Shown here piece by piece: positions 25,988 through 36,466 of a stretch of 64,000 nt of DNA. Positions within the stretch are counted from its first letter, which is position 1. Each line of letters starts with the position of its first letter. The translations under genes and the position numbers were made by a program. The notes beneath the pieces are model-generated. The model saw nothing but the letters and a program-made list of their open reading frames with translations. It was not told where the DNA came from and did no database searches. The stretch comes from Propionivibrio soli (lineage in GTDB: Bacteria > Pseudomonadota > Gammaproteobacteria > Burkholderiales > Rhodocyclaceae). The stretch is from contig NZ_JANZKY010000019.1 of assembly GCF_025770765.1 (NCBI RefSeq), forward strand, positions 29,836 through 93,835. Reading direction: 5' to 3'.

Positions 25988-27283
25988 ATGGCAAGCGAAC
26001 GCAAGGCGACACTGATCATCGAAGGACGGGAGCCCGTCGATTTCGACATCTTGTCGCCTGTTCACGGGAACGACTGCATCGACATTCGGACTCTGGCGGC
26101 GAAGACCGGTTTATTTACCTACGATTCCGGATTTATGTCGACGGCCTCGTGCCAGTCGAAAATCACCTTTATCGATGGTGATAAAGGCGAGCTTCTCTAC
26201 CGTGGCTACCCGATTGAACAACTGGCCGAGAAGTGCAATTTCCTCGAAGTGGCCTACCTGCTTAAAACCGGGGAATTGCCGAATCCGAAACAAAAAGTCG
26301 AATTCGAGACGATCATCAAGAAGCACACGATGATCCACGAACAAATGGCTCGGTTCTACCAAGGCTTCCGGCGCGATGCGCACCCGATGGCCGTGATGGT
26401 CGGCGTCGTCGGTGCACTTTCCGCGTTCTACCACGAGGCGGAAGACTTCTCCGATGCCGAACATCGCAGCATCAGCTTCAACCGTATCATCGCCAAACTG
26501 CCGACGATCGTCGCTTTCGCCTACAAGTACTCGATGGGCGAGCCGTTCATGTATCCACGCAACGACCTCGATTACACCGCCAACTTCATGTACATGATGT
26601 TCGGCACGCCCTGCGAGAAATACGAGCCGAACCCGGTGCTCGTGCACGCGCTGGACACGATCTTCACGCTGCATGCCGACCACGAACAGAACGCTTCGAC
26701 GTCGACGGTCCGTCTTGCCGGTTCGTCTGGCGCCAATCCGTACGCCTGTATCTCGGCTGGTATCGGTTGCCTGTGGGGTCCGGCGCACGGCGGTGCCAAC
26801 GAAGCCTGCCTGAAGATGCTTGAACAAATTGGCGACGTCTCCCGGGTCCCTGAGTTCATCAAGCGCGCCAAGGATAAGAACGATCCTTTCCGCCTGATGG
26901 GCTTCGGCCACCGCGTGTACAAGAACTTCGATCCGCGCGCCAAACTGATGCAAAAGGTCTGTTCTAACGTCCTGGAAGAGCTCGGTCTTGAAAACGACCG
27001 CCTCTTCAAACTGGCCAAGGAGTTGGAGCGCATTGCGCTTGAGGACGAATACTTCGTCGAGAAAAAGCTGTACCCGAACGTCGATTACTACTCGGGAATC
27101 GTGCAGAAGGCGCTTGGCATTCCCACAACGATGTTCACCTGCATCTTCGCGCTCGCGCGTACCGTCGGCTGGATGGCGCAGTGGGAAGAAATGATTACCG
27201 ATTCCGAATACAAGATCGGTCGGCCTCGGCAGCTCTATGTCGGGACGCCACGGCGAGACGTACGAGCGCTCGCCGAGCGTTGA
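25988..27283 (+). CDS. gltA: Citrate synthase
   Basis: 431-residue type II (hexameric, NADH-sensitive class) citrate synthase, same length as the E. coli enzyme family. Catalytic residues are in [24 protein letters not shown] and PNVDYYSG (the two His and the Asp). It condenses oxaloacetate with acetyl-CoA. GGGAG precedes the ATG at 25988. It follows sdhE by 74 bases and is followed by a terminator-like hairpin before odhA. Confidence 0.97.
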   Translation: MASERKATLIIEGREPVDFDILSPVHGNDCIDIRTLAAKTGLFTYDSGFMSTASCQSKITFIDGDKGELLYRGYPIEQLAEKCNFLEVAYLLKTGELPNPKQKVEFETIIKKHTMIHEQMARFYQGFRRDAHPMAVMVGVVGALSAFYHEAEDFSDAEHRSISFNRIIAKLPTIVAFAYKYSMGEPFMYPRNDLDYTANFMYMMFGTPCEKYEPNPVLVHALDTIFTLHADHEQNASTSTVRLAGSSGANPYACISAGIGCLWGPAHGGANEACLKMLEQIGDVSRVPEFIKRAKDKNDPFRLMGFGHRVYKNFDPRAKLMQKVCSNVLEELGLENDRLFKLAKELERIALEDEYFVEKKLYPNVDYYSGIVQKALGIPTTMFTCIFALARTVGWMAQWEEMITDSEYKIGRPRQLYVGTPRRDVRALAER

Positions 27284-27295
27284 TCCAGAAACGAA

Positions 27296-27325
27296 AGGCG
27301 GCGGGCGATGCCCGTCGCTTTTTTT
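27296..27325 (+). terminator. Rho-independent terminator after gltA
   Basis: Stem GGCGGGC / GCCCGTC with a short loop, followed by seven T. This suggests partial separation of gltA from the odhAB-lpd transcript. Confidence 0.8.
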
Positions 27326-27410
27326 CCGCCTTTCCCCCATTTGGCCGGCCGTCGCAACGCCGGCTGATGTCGTTGTACCCCTCAAGATCCCCTGACCACA
27401 GGTAACCACC

Positions 27411-30254
27411 ATGATGAATCAGTTGTTCGGGACATCGCCATTGTTCGGCGGCAATGCCCCGTTTGTGGAAGAGCTCTACGAGAACTATCTCGATAACCCG
27501 ACGTCGGTTCCCGGCGAGTGGCGCGAATACTTCGACAAGCTCGCGCAGTTGCCCGGGCCGATCGCGCGCGACGTGCCGCACCTGCCCGTCGTCAACGCTT
27601 TCGCCGAACAGGCCCGCAAGGGCGGCTACCGCGCGGCTGCGTCGATGCCCGTGGACGACAAGAAGCAGGTATGTGTGCTGCAGTTGATCCGAGCGCATCG
27701 TACGCAAGGCGCTCGCTGGGCCAACCTCGACCCGCTGAAGCGCCAGCCGCGCCCGGATATTCCCGAGCTCGAGCCGGCCTTCTACGGGCTTACATCAGCC
27801 GACTTCAACACGCCGTTCAACGCCGGGTCGTTCCGCGGTGTGGCCGAACGTGCCACGCTCGGGCAGATTCTTGATGCCGTCAGGGAAACGTACTGCGGTT
27901 CCATCGGCGTCCAATACATGTACATCAACCATACCGAGGAACGCCGCTGGATCGAAGCACGCTTCGAGCCGATCCGGGGCAAGGCCACCTACACCGCGGC
28001 GCAGAAGCAGCGTTTCCTCGAGCGCCTGACGGCGGCTGAAACCCTCGAGCGTTATCTGCATACGCGTTACGTCGGCCAGAAGCGCTTCTCGCTCGAAGGC
28101 GGCGAGTCGCTCATCGTTGCCCTCGACGAACTGGTGCGCGTTGCCGGGGCGGGCGGGGTGGACGACGTGGTCGTCGGCATGGCGCACCGTGGCCGGCTCA
28201 ACGTGCTGGTCAATGTGCTCGGCAAAGCGCCGTCGATGCTCTTCGATGAATTCGAGGGCAAACCGACGAGCGACAACATCGCTTCCGGCGACGTGAAGTA
28301 TCACCTCGGTTACTCGTCGTCGGTGTCGACGCCGGGCGGCCCCTGCCAACTGACATTGGCGTTCAATCCGTCGCACCTGGAAATCGTGAACCCGGTGGTC
28401 GAGGGCGCCGTGTACTCGCGGCAGCACCGGCGAGGCGAGGGGTCCAAGGCCAAGGTGTTGCCCGTGCTGATTCACGGCGATGCCGCCGTCGCCGGTCAGG
28501 GCGTCAACCAGGAAATGCTGAATTTCGGCCAGACGCGCGGCTTCGGCACGGGCGGCACGGTCCATATCGTGGTCAACAACCAGATCGGTTTCACCACCTC
28601 CGACCCGCGCGATTCGCGGTCGACGCTCTATTGCACCGACCTCTTCAAGATGGTCAGTGCGCCGATCTTCCACGTGAACGGTGACGACCCGGAGGCGGTG
28701 GCTTTCGTGACCCGCCTGGCCTTCGAATTCCGCCAGGAGTTCAAGAAGGACGCCGTCGTCGACATCGTGTGCTTCCGCAAGCTCGGCCACAACGAACAGG
28801 ACGAGCCGATGGTGACGCAGCCGCTGATGTACAAGCGCATCGCCAAGCATCCGGGGACCCGTCAGCTCTACGCCGACAAGCTCGTCGCCGAGGGCGCGCT
28901 GCCGAAGGAAGGCCCGGAACAGATGATCACGAGTTATCGCGAACACCTGGACCGTGGCGAACTGCTCTACAACCCGGTGCTCGCCGGTTACACCAATCCG
29001 CTGATGATCGATTGGACGCCGTTCCTGCCCAAGCAGTACATCGAGAACTGCGACACCACGGTACCGGTGAAGGAGATCAAACGGCTGGCCGAACGCCTGA
29101 CCACGGTGCCGGAATCGTTCAGCCTGCACAGCCGGGTGCAGAAGATCATCGACGACCGCAAACAAATGGGGCGCGGCAGTCTGCCGTTCGACTGGGGCAT
29201 GGCCGAGAACATGGCGTATGCCTCGCTGCTCGTCTCTGGCTACGGAGTGCGCATTACGGGTCAGGACGTCGGCCGCGGTACCTTCTTCCATCGCCACGCC
29301 GCGTTGCACGACCAGAAGCGGGAAAGCTGGGACGAGGGCACGTATTACCCGCTGGCCAACCTGCAGGAAAAGCAGGCCGGCTTCCAGTGCTTCGACTCGA
29401 TCCTGTCGGAAGAAGCGGTGCTGGCGTTCGAATACGGCTACGCGACGTCGAACCCGTTCGAGCTTGTCGTCTGGGAAGCGCAGTTCGGTGATTTCGTGAA
29501 TGGTGCGCAGGTCGTCGTCGACCAGTTCATTGCGTCCGGCGAAACGAAATGGGGCCGCGCCTGCGGCCTCGTGCTATTGCTGCCGCACGGCTACGAAGGG
29601 CAGGGTCCCGAGCATTCGTCCGGCCGGATCGAGCGCTTCATGCAGTTGTGCGCCGAGATGAACATGGAAGTCTGCCAGCCCTCGACGCCCGCGCAAGTGT
29701 TCCACATGCTGCGCCGGCAGGCGATCCGCAAGCAGCGCAAGCCGCTCGTGGTGTTCTCGCCCAAGTCGCTGCTGCGCCACAAGGACGCCGTGTCGACGAT
29801 GGACGAGATGGCGAAGGGCAGTTTCCGTCTGTTGATCGGCGAAGTGGACCCGCTTGAGGCCAAGGACGTCAAGCGCGTCATCTTCTGCTCCGGCAAGGTC
29901 TATTACGACCTCATCGCCGCTCGGCGCGAGAAGGATATCAAGACGATCGCCATCGCCCGCCTGGAACAGATCTACCCGTTCCCGCAAGCCGCGTTTGAAG
30001 CCGAACTGGCGAAGTACCCGAACGCGACCGAGGTCGTGTGGTGTCAGGAGGAACCGCGCAACCAGGGCGCCTGGTACTGGTTCGCCTCCCGTCAGCACCT
30101 CGCACGCTCGCTGAGCGACAAACAACAGTTGCTGCTCGTCTCGCGCCCGGCTTCGCCATCCCCGGCGGTCGGCTACTACAGCAAGCACAACGAACAGAAG
30201 GCCGCGTTGCTTGAGTCCGCCTTGGGTGAAATCGGCCCGTACAAACCCGCTTGA
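27411..30254 (+). CDS. odhA: 2-Oxoglutarate dehydrogenase E1 component
   Basis: 947-residue thiamine-diphosphate enzyme (E. coli SucA 933). Seen: N-terminal peripheral region PFVEELYENYLDNPTSVP, FHLSH-type core with LGYSSSVSTPGG, GMAHRGRLNVL (about residue 260), the ThDP block GDAAVAGQGV (about 360), and GQDVGRGTFFHRHA in the C-terminal half. It decarboxylates 2-oxoglutarate and succinylates the lipoyl group of OdhB. Starts with ATGATG. First gene of odhA-odhB-lpdA. Confidence 0.97.
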   Translation: MMNQLFGTSPLFGGNAPFVEELYENYLDNPTSVPGEWREYFDKLAQLPGPIARDVPHLPVVNAFAEQARKGGYRAAASMPVDDKKQVCVLQLIRAHRTQGARWANLDPLKRQPRPDIPELEPAFYGLTSADFNTPFNAGSFRGVAERATLGQILDAVRETYCGSIGVQYMYINHTEERRWIEARFEPIRGKATYTAAQKQRFLERLTAAETLERYLHTRYVGQKRFSLEGGESLIVALDELVRVAGAGGVDDVVVGMAHRGRLNVLVNVLGKAPSMLFDEFEGKPTSDNIASGDVKYHLGYSSSVSTPGGPCQLTLAFNPSHLEIVNPVVEGAVYSRQHRRGEGSKAKVLPVLIHGDAAVAGQGVNQEMLNFGQTRGFGTGGTVHIVVNNQIGFTTSDPRDSRSTLYCTDLFKMVSAPIFHVNGDDPEAVAFVTRLAFEFRQEFKKDAVVDIVCFRKLGHNEQDEPMVTQPLMYKRIAKHPGTRQLYADKLVAEGALPKEGPEQMITSYREHLDRGELLYNPVLAGYTNPLMIDWTPFLPKQYIENCDTTVPVKEIKRLAERLTTVPESFSLHSRVQKIIDDRKQMGRGSLPFDWGMAENMAYASLLVSGYGVRITGQDVGRGTFFHRHAALHDQKRESWDEGTYYPLANLQEKQAGFQCFDSILSEEAVLAFEYGYATSNPFELVVWEAQFGDFVNGAQVVVDQFIASGETKWGRACGLVLLLPHGYEGQGPEHSSGRIERFMQLCAEMNMEVCQPSTPAQVFHMLRRQAIRKQRKPLVVFSPKSLLRHKDAVSTMDEMAKGSFRLLIGEVDPLEAKDVKRVIFCSGKVYYDLIAARREKDIKTIAIARLEQIYPFPQAAFEAELAKYPNATEVVWCQEEPRNQGAWYWFASRQHLARSLSDKQQLLLVSRPASPSPAVGYYSKHNEQKAALLESALGEIGPYKPA

Positions 30255-30269
30255 ACCGGAGCTACAACA

Positions 30270-31541
30270 ATGATCATTGACGTAAAAGTCCCGCCGCTTT
30301 CCGAATCCGTTGCCGAAGCCACTCTGATGTCATGGCACAAGCAGGTGGGTGAAGCCGTGACCCGGGACGAAAACCTGATCGACATCGAGACCGACAAGGT
30401 GGTCCTTGAACTTCCTGCGCCAGACAACGGCGTTCTCGTAGAAACGATCAAGCACAACGGCGACACCGTTACGGCGGGCGAATTGATCGCACGCATCGAC
30501 ACCGAAGCGGCCGCCGCCGTCAAAGCGGCGCAGTCCTCGGCCGCTGTGTCTGCCTCAGTCGCTGCCCCTTCAACGCCGGCGAAAGCCGAGCCGGAAGCCG
30601 CCACGGCCACCGCCATGCCGGCGGCACGCAAGATTCTCGAGGAAAAGGGACTGTCGGCGGCCGACGTTCCTGGCACGGGCCGTGGCGGCCGCGTAACCAA
30701 GACTGACGCGCAGACGGCTGAGGCGAAGGCGCCCGCCGCTCAACCCGCCGCTCAACCCGCCGCACCCATGGCGAAAGCCGGGGCTCCGGCTGCCGCTGCG
30801 GCGCTGCCGCCCGCGCCGCTGGTGGAAATTCCGCTGGCCGATCGGCCGGAGCAACGGGTGCCGATGTCGCGCCTGCGCGCGCGCATTGCCGAAAGACTGG
30901 TCCAGTCGCAATCGACCAATGCCATCCTGACCACCTTCAATGAGGTCAACATGGCGCCTGTCATTGCGCTACGCAAGCAATACGGCGAGAAGTTCGAGAA
31001 GACGCACGGCGTGCGGCTCGGCTTCATGGGCTTCTTCGTCAAGGCCGCGGTGGCAGCCCTGCAGCGCTATCCGATCGTCAACGCCTCGGTCGACGGTAAC
31101 GACGTCGTGTATCACGGCTACATTGACATCGGCGTCGCCGTCGGCAGCCCGCGCGGACTCGTCGTACCGATCCTGCGTGACGCAGACCAGATGAGCATCG
31201 CCGACATCGAGAAGAAGATCGTCGAGTTCGGGCAGAAAGCCAAGGACGGCAAGTTGTCGATGGAAGAACTCACGGGCGGCACCTTCTCGATCTCGAACGG
31301 CGGCGTTTTCGGCTCGATGCTGTCGACACCGATCATCAATCCGCCGCAGTCGGCGATTCTCGGCATACATGCCACCAAGGACCGCGCCGTGGTGGAAGAC
31401 GGTCAGGTAGTGGTGCGTCCGATGAATTACCTGGCCCTTTCGTACGATCACCGCATCATCGACGGCCGCGAGGCGGTACTCGCGCTCGTTGCCATGAAAG
31501 AGGCTCTCGAAGACCCGGCGCGCTTGCTGCTCGGCGTTTGA
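30270..31541 (+). CDS. odhB: Dihydrolipoyllysine succinyltransferase (E2 of OGDH)
   Basis: 423 residues: lipoyl domain with the modified Lys43 in ETDKVVLE, an Ala/Pro linker, the E3/E1-binding domain ([19 protein letters not shown], about residues 112-130), a second Ala/Pro linker with AAQP repeats, and the catalytic core ending in [13 protein letters not shown] with the active His. Forms the core of the 2-oxoglutarate dehydrogenase complex. It starts 15 bases after odhA with CGGAG upstream. Confidence 0.97.
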   Translation: MIIDVKVPPLSESVAEATLMSWHKQVGEAVTRDENLIDIETDKVVLELPAPDNGVLVETIKHNGDTVTAGELIARIDTEAAAAVKAAQSSAAVSASVAAPSTPAKAEPEAATATAMPAARKILEEKGLSAADVPGTGRGGRVTKTDAQTAEAKAPAAQPAAQPAAPMAKAGAPAAAAALPPAPLVEIPLADRPEQRVPMSRLRARIAERLVQSQSTNAILTTFNEVNMAPVIALRKQYGEKFEKTHGVRLGFMGFFVKAAVAALQRYPIVNASVDGNDVVYHGYIDIGVAVGSPRGLVVPILRDADQMSIADIEKKIVEFGQKAKDGKLSMEELTGGTFSISNGGVFGSMLSTPIINPPQSAILGIHATKDRAVVEDGQVVVRPMNYLALSYDHRIIDGREAVLALVAMKEALEDPARLLLGV

Positions 31542-31614
31542 GAAGGTGTAATTCGGAACTCGTCCGCGGGCTGGTTCCGGACGACGGCGATCGATCACAA
31601 CCGATCCGGACCGC

Positions 31615-31657
31615 GCAGAGCGTATCGGCAGTCACGCGCCGGCCGCTCTGTGTTTTG
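31615..31657 (+). terminator. Hairpin between odhB and lpdA
   Basis: CAGAGCG (31616-31622) can pair with CGCTCTG (31644-31650), followed by TGTTTTG. A weak terminator or attenuator that could reduce lpdA expression relative to odhAB. Confidence 0.4.
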
Positions 31658-31687
31658 CATCCGACATCAGAAAAAAAGGGGTAGAAA

Positions 31688-33112
31688 ATGTCCAAGAAAT
31701 TCGATGTGCTGGTCATCGGCGGCGGGCCGGGCGGCTACGTCGCGGCCATCCGCGCAGCGCAACTCGGCTTCAGCGTTGCCTGTTGCGAATCCAATCCATA
31801 CGACGATCCAAAGGGTGAGCCGCGACTCGGAGGCACGTGCCTTAACGTCGGTTGCATTCCTTCGAAGGCGCTGTTGCATACCTCCCATCTCTTCCACGAG
31901 GCAGCGCACGGCTTTGCAGCGCAAGGCATCAAGGTCGGCACACCGGAAATCGACGTCGCGGCGATGATGGCGCGCAAAGCGGCTGTCGTCACGCAACTCA
32001 CGAGCGGTATCAAGGGGTTGTTCAAAAAGAACAAAGTCACGCTGATTCCCGGTCATGGTTCCTTTGTCGGACCGACAGACGGCGGCTGGCAGATCAAGGT
32101 CGGCGACGAGACGGTCGAAGCGCGCAACGTGATCGTTGCCACCGGCTCGAGCCCGCGGCATCTACCGGGCGTACCGGTCGACAACACCTTGGTTTGCGAC
32201 AACGCTGGTGCGCTGGCCATGGGCGCTGTGCCGAAGAGGCTGGCGATCATCGGGGCCGGTGTCATCGGCCTTGAAATGGGCAGTGTCTGGCGGCGGCTCG
32301 GAGCCGAAGTGACGCTGCTCGAAGCCTTGCCCGATTTCCTCGCCGCGGCGGATGTCGACGTCGCAAAGGAAGCGGCGAAGATCTTCGCCAAGCAGGGTTT
32401 GAATATCCAGCTTGGTGTGACGATCAATGCAGTGAATGCGACGGGTGACAGCGTGTCGATCCGTTACACCGACAAGGCAGGCGGCGAACAGACGCTCGAC
32501 GCGGACCGCTTGATCCTCTCGGTCGGCCGTGTGCCGAATACCGCGGGACTCAATGCCGAAGGCGTGGGACTGCGGCTCGACGAGCGCGGCCGTATCGATG
32601 TCGACGGCCAGGGCCGGACCAATCTGCCGGGTGTATGGGCGGTGGGCGATGTTGTCTCCGGTCCGATGCTGGCGCACAAGGCGATGGAAGAGGCGGTGAT
32701 GGTTGCCGAAGTGATGGCCGGACAGGCGGGCCACCGTCATTTCGCCACGGTCCCATGGGTTGTCTATACCAATCCCGAGATCGCCTGGGCGGGAAAGACC
32801 GAGCAGGAATTGAAAACCGCCGGCACGGAATACCGGGTCGGCAAGATTCCGTTCGCCGCCAACGGACGGGCGCTCGGCATGGGTGAAACGGCGGGCTTCG
32901 TGAAGATGCTCTCCGATGCCCGGACCGATCGGATTCTCGGCGTCCACGTCATCGGCGCCAACGCCTCCGAGTTGATCTCCGAAGCCGTTACGGCGCTCGA
33001 GTTCGGCGCCGCGAGCGAAGACATCGCCCGCATCTGCCACGCGCATCCGACGCTATCGGAAGTGATGCACGAGGCCGCTCTCGCCAGCGACAAGCGCGCG
33101 CTGCATTTCTGA
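31688..33112 (+). CDS. lpdA: Dihydrolipoyl dehydrogenase (E3)
   Basis: 474-residue flavoprotein disulfide reductase. Seen: FAD motif [14 protein letters not shown], redox disulfide [13 protein letters not shown] (Cys51/Cys56), NAD motif [16 protein letters not shown], and the C-terminal active-site HAHPTLSE with the catalytic His-Glu pair. It reoxidises the lipoyl groups of OdhB with NAD+. Third gene of the 2-oxoglutarate dehydrogenase operon. Confidence 0.97.
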   Translation: MSKKFDVLVIGGGPGGYVAAIRAAQLGFSVACCESNPYDDPKGEPRLGGTCLNVGCIPSKALLHTSHLFHEAAHGFAAQGIKVGTPEIDVAAMMARKAAVVTQLTSGIKGLFKKNKVTLIPGHGSFVGPTDGGWQIKVGDETVEARNVIVATGSSPRHLPGVPVDNTLVCDNAGALAMGAVPKRLAIIGAGVIGLEMGSVWRRLGAEVTLLEALPDFLAAADVDVAKEAAKIFAKQGLNIQLGVTINAVNATGDSVSIRYTDKAGGEQTLDADRLILSVGRVPNTAGLNAEGVGLRLDERGRIDVDGQGRTNLPGVWAVGDVVSGPMLAHKAMEEAVMVAEVMAGQAGHRHFATVPWVVYTNPEIAWAGKTEQELKTAGTEYRVGKIPFAANGRALGMGETAGFVKMLSDARTDRILGVHVIGANASELISEAVTALEFGAASEDIARICHAHPTLSEVMHEAALASDKRALHF

Positions 33113-33440
33113 ACCGACAGGTGCCGAGGCTCCGGCCCCCACCGTTTCTCTCGCCGGCCGTTGTTGCGATTTGCGACGCGGCTGGCGACTCTCCATCCTC
33201 TACCGCGTGTCGCCTCCACCGTTAGGGCAGCGGTTCTCATCAAATCCAAAGTGGCGGCTCTACAATGGGATCCGCGTCAGACGCCGCCGATCCTGCCCCT
33301 CCATATTCGACGCCGGGTGCTTTTCGGATTCCGGGTTTCATCCGTGACCCGGGAGGCGGCAACTGATATCCTATCCGGCAGCGCGTACAAAGCCCCGGCG
33401 GACCGCCGATTGCCAAGAAAAATATACCCCAGGAGCTACG
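33113..33440. other. Intergenic region between lpdA and the HPPD-like gene
   Basis: 328 bases. A TACAAT hexamer lies at 33261-33266 and could be a -10 element for the following gene pair, but no clear -35 is seen. No small ORF or RNA was recognised. Confidence 0.35.
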
Positions 33441-34340
33441 ATGAGTAACGTCACGGATCGCGAATCGGTTCCAGAATCCCCGAACCCGATCGGAATGGAT
33501 GGGATCGAGTTCATCGAGTTCACCACATCTAAACCGCAGGCCCTCGGTGGCGTGCTCGAGCGGATGGGATTCCGCCCGGTTGCCCGGCACCGGTCCCGAG
33601 AAGTCGAGCTTTACCGCCAGGGGACAATGAATGTCGTCGTCAATTCGCAGCCGACCGACATTCCGCGTACCGTGGTTCCGGTGGAACGCCCCATCATCAG
33701 CGCCATCGCCCTCCGCGTGCGCGACGCGGACGCCGCTTTCCGGCGCGCGCTCGATCTCGGCGCCTGGGAGATTCCTCCCCGCGCGCAAGCGCTCGAACTC
33801 AACATCCCAGGGATACATGGTGTCGGCGAAAGTCTGATCTACTTCGTCGACCGCTACGACGAGTTTTCGATCTTCGATATCGATTTTCGCGCCATCCCCG
33901 GCGTCGATCCGAACCCGCCGGCGATCGCCGACCTCAATTTCTTCGGCATCGTGCAGTACGTCGGGCTCGAACGCACCGACGACTGGACCGAGTTCTATGT
34001 GCAGTTATTCGGTTTCACTCCGATTCCGGACGATGTACGTTTCGGCATCATGCCCAAGGGACTGCTGTTGCAGAGCCCCTGCCGCAAGTTCTTCCTGCAA
34101 TTGATCGAGCCGGATGGCGCAGCGCAATATGCGCCGATGGAAGAACATCTGCAGCGTATCGGATTCGGGACGCCGGACGTGCTGGCGGCGACGGCCGAAT
34201 TCGAGAAACGCGGTATTGAATTCGTTTCGACGGATAAGGTGCATACCAGCGAGCGTGGTGCATTGACCAAAGCCGTCCTCGGCGGCGTGATGTTCGAGCT
34301 GGTGCACGCCGATCCCAACTCCCGGATGTGGCGTCCATGA
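33441..34340 (+). CDS. HPPD-like two-domain VOC protein, metal ligands apparently lost
   Basis: 299 residues with two glyoxalase/VOC domains arranged like 4-hydroxyphenylpyruvate dioxygenase. N-terminal block IEFIEFTTSKPQALGGVLERMGF then RHRSREVELYRQG is strongly HPPD-like. In HPPD the Fe ligands are His, His, Glu. By motif alignment from memory the first (usual DHLTHNV) is LNFFGIVQ here, the second (VQHIAF) is LQRIGF, and only the last Glu (GVMFELV) remains. So dioxygenase activity is doubtful. AGGAG precedes the ATG. Its stop overlaps the next gene (ATGA), a TIM-barrel protein; the two domain types are fused in QsuB/QuiC-type 3-dehydroshikimate dehydratases. Confidence 0.75.
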   Translation: MSNVTDRESVPESPNPIGMDGIEFIEFTTSKPQALGGVLERMGFRPVARHRSREVELYRQGTMNVVVNSQPTDIPRTVVPVERPIISAIALRVRDADAAFRRALDLGAWEIPPRAQALELNIPGIHGVGESLIYFVDRYDEFSIFDIDFRAIPGVDPNPPAIADLNFFGIVQYVGLERTDDWTEFYVQLFGFTPIPDDVRFGIMPKGLLLQSPCRKFFLQLIEPDGAAQYAPMEEHLQRIGFGTPDVLAATAEFEKRGIEFVSTDKVHTSERGALTKAVLGGVMFELVHADPNSRMWRP

Positions 34341-35227
34341 ACTTCAACGACTTCGGGATCGATAGCGCTTCTCTGGCCGGTTCGCTTGAAAACCGGCTGC
34401 AAGCGGCGCGCAAGGCGGGCTTCAGCCACGTCATGATTTCAGCCGCCGACATCGTCGGCCACCCTGTCAGCACCTCAGCCGGTGTGGACGCGATCCTGAA
34501 GAGCGGCCTCCGCGTGACGGGCCTCGAAGCCCTCCGCGACTTCGAGGGGCTCACGGGCAAGATGCATGAGTACAAGGTCGACGTTGCGAAGTCGATGCTT
34601 ACGCTCTGCCACCGCATCGGTGGGCGCTTGTTGCTGACGGAGGCATCGGCGTCTGTCCATGCCATGGTTGATCCCGACAAGATCGCCGCCGATTTGCGCA
34701 AGTTGGCGTTTCTTGCGCTGCCGATGGGAATTCGTATTGCCTTCAAGGGCTTATCGACGAGCCGGACGGTGAAGAACTTCGCGCAAGCTTCCGAAGTCGT
34801 TGCCTTGGCCAACTGTCCCAATCTCGGGGTGGCGATCGACGCCTTCGACGTGATCAGCGCCGAGGTCCCGCTGGATGATCTGGAGACGGTGTTCGCCCAG
34901 CAGATTTACCTCGTTCAGCTCTCGGACTTCATGCTTCAAGAGGTCCGGTCGTCAGAAGACGAAGTATCGTCGGCTTCACACTTCCGCGTTTTCCCCGGCG
35001 AAGGCGCGCATAGCGACCAGCTCTCCAAGTTCGTGCTCAAGCTTGAGGAAATCGGCTATTTCGGCGACTACAGCTTCGACGTCTATAACAGCGATTACTT
35101 GCAAATGCCGTCCGAGGCCATCGCGCTGCGCGCGCGCCGGGCGGCCGACTGGCTTGGTGAAACCGTGCTGCGGCGTACCCTGCCAGTACCAAACATGGAG
35201 CGCTTGCGCGCACTGCGTCCCTGCTAG
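34337..35227 (+). CDS. Xylose-isomerase-like TIM-barrel protein, altered metal site
   Basis: 296 residues of the sugar phosphate isomerase/epimerase (AP_endonuc_2) fold. The barrel strands align with 3-dehydroshikimate dehydratases: IRIAFKGLS (family ALEAL/YEAL with a metal Glu; Lys here), VAIDAFDVIS (family DSFHIL; Asp kept, His replaced by Asp), YLVQLSDF, SHFRVFPGEG (His kept) and FDVYNS (family LEIFN; Glu replaced by Asp). At least one central ligand is thus lost. The ATG at 34337 overlaps the preceding stop; a GTG at 34328 is an alternative. Function unknown; a partner or pseudoenzyme role is possible. Confidence 0.72.
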   Translation: MNFNDFGIDSASLAGSLENRLQAARKAGFSHVMISAADIVGHPVSTSAGVDAILKSGLRVTGLEALRDFEGLTGKMHEYKVDVAKSMLTLCHRIGGRLLLTEASASVHAMVDPDKIAADLRKLAFLALPMGIRIAFKGLSTSRTVKNFAQASEVVALANCPNLGVAIDAFDVISAEVPLDDLETVFAQQIYLVQLSDFMLQEVRSSEDEVSSASHFRVFPGEGAHSDQLSKFVLKLEEIGYFGDYSFDVYNSDYLQMPSEAIALRARRAADWLGETVLRRTLPVPNMERLRALRPC

Positions 35228-35255
35228 GTCGAGCGAGCCGGCGGAGTTTAGCCCA

Positions 35256-35295
35256 CTAAAGAAAAGCGGCGCTCTTTGGCGCCGCTTTTCTTTAG
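35256..35295. terminator. Bidirectional terminator with perfect 17-base stem
   Basis: CTAAAGAAAAGCGGCGC is repeated exactly as its inverse complement after a six-base loop, with A-rich and T-rich flanks on either side. It ends the HPPD-like/TIM pair and, on the other strand, lies past the DUF554 stop. Confidence 0.9.
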
Positions 35296-35355
35296 GAACA
35301 ACACGGCTAACGCGTTTCTTTTCCGCTGTATCCGAATTCCCGACCGTAATGCCGT

Positions 35356-36072
35356 CTAGCCCATGAAGCGTAGCCAGAGGGCGGAGATCGGCATGACGAG
35401 GACGAGTGCCGGCAGCATGTTGACGATCGGGAAGACCTTGATGCCGCAAATGCGCATCCCGGTGGCGAGCATGATCAGGCCGCCACATGCAGAGAAGTCG
35501 GCTTGCATGCCGGGCGAGACGAGCGGAACCAGCAGGTTGGCGCCAAAGAACAGCGCGCTTTGAATCGCGGCTTGCGGAATGGCGATCAACGCGACGGCGA
35601 TTCCCAACTCGGTGGCGAAAATGGCGGCTGTGAAAAGATCAAGCACCGCCTTGGTCATCAGGATGCTTGCTTCGCCGGTCATCCCTTCATGCATGGCGCC
35701 GAAAATCCCCATGCCACTGACACAGAACAGCACGAGCAGCGTGATGTATTTGTGCACGAAGTTCTGCGTGTGCGCACCTTCGCCTGCCGTGCGAATGAAT
35801 CGCTGGGCGACGGTTTGTAGCCATTGGATCGCCCGCTCGAGGCCGCGCTCAAGCCACAGCAGTTCTCCCACGAAAGCCCCAGCCAGCATGGCCAGCGTGA
35901 CGGCCGGGATCGTACGCACCTTGTTGACCATCACGACCCCGATACCGATCGAGAGGATTCCGCAGGTCAGCGGCAAGGCTTCGCGGACACGCGCCGGAAG
36001 CCGTGCACTGAGGACGGCGCCGATTCCACCGCCGGCGAGCAAGGCGGCACTGTTGATCAAAGGTCCGAGCAT
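35356..36072 (-). CDS. DUF554 family membrane protein
   Basis: 238 residues, about seven helices, with the DUF554 pattern: N-terminal MLGPLINSAALLAGGGIGA, then GIGVVMVNK, and a C-terminal half with GMGIFGAMHEG, LDLFTAAIFATELGIAVAL and CGGLIMLATGMRICGIK. Related to E. coli YqgA. Role unknown, probably transport. The ATG at 36072 gives the family N terminus; longer in-frame starts add unrelated sequence. Single gene. Confidence 0.85.
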   Translation of the reverse strand: MLGPLINSAALLAGGGIGAVLSARLPARVREALPLTCGILSIGIGVVMVNKVRTIPAVTLAMLAGAFVGELLWLERGLERAIQWLQTVAQRFIRTAGEGAHTQNFVHKYITLLVLFCVSGMGIFGAMHEGMTGEASILMTKAVLDLFTAAIFATELGIAVALIAIPQAAIQSALFFGANLLVPLVSPGMQADFSACGGLIMLATGMRICGIKVFPIVNMLPALVLVMPISALWLRFMG

Positions 36073-36466
36073 TTTTCTTGGAGGCGAAACATGGAGGGGA
36101 AAGGAATGAGGTCGACCGACGAGGGTACAGATACCGAGGTGCTTGAAAGGAGACCCGTCTGGTCGCGACCTTCTGTGTTTTTCTTGCAAGTGCGCGATGA
36201 TACATGCGAACCGTGGCCTCTAATAGCGCCGTTCCGTTATTAGCGCGACTTCAACCTAAGTGAGGGGCGTTGCTTCCAAAGCGTCCAAGTCTGCGGCGCT
36301 CAACGTCCTATCCGAGGTTTCTTTGATTTGTTCGGCGGAAAGTGTTTGGGAGAGAGACGAGCGGGCGAGACCGTTGGCCCGGCGGCCCTACTAGCCGCTA
36401 GCCGAAATGCGCCGGCCGGCGACCCCGAGTGGAGGTGGCCGGCCGGAAATCTGCGCGATCTATTTT
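36073..36466. other. Intergenic region upstream of DUF554 gene, with hairpin
   Basis: 394 bases with no recognised gene. A perfect 9-base inverted repeat, CCGGCCGGC (36412-36420) and GCCGGCCGG (36438-36446), starts 20 bases past the stop of the kor operon's last gene and is probably its terminator, although no T-run follows. Confidence 0.5.

Noticed and set aside
27795..29309. Long minus-strand open frame (about 500 codons) opposite odhA
   Set aside because: Composition (His, Arg, Asp, Val-rich) and lack of any motif mark it as the mirror of odhA codon bias.
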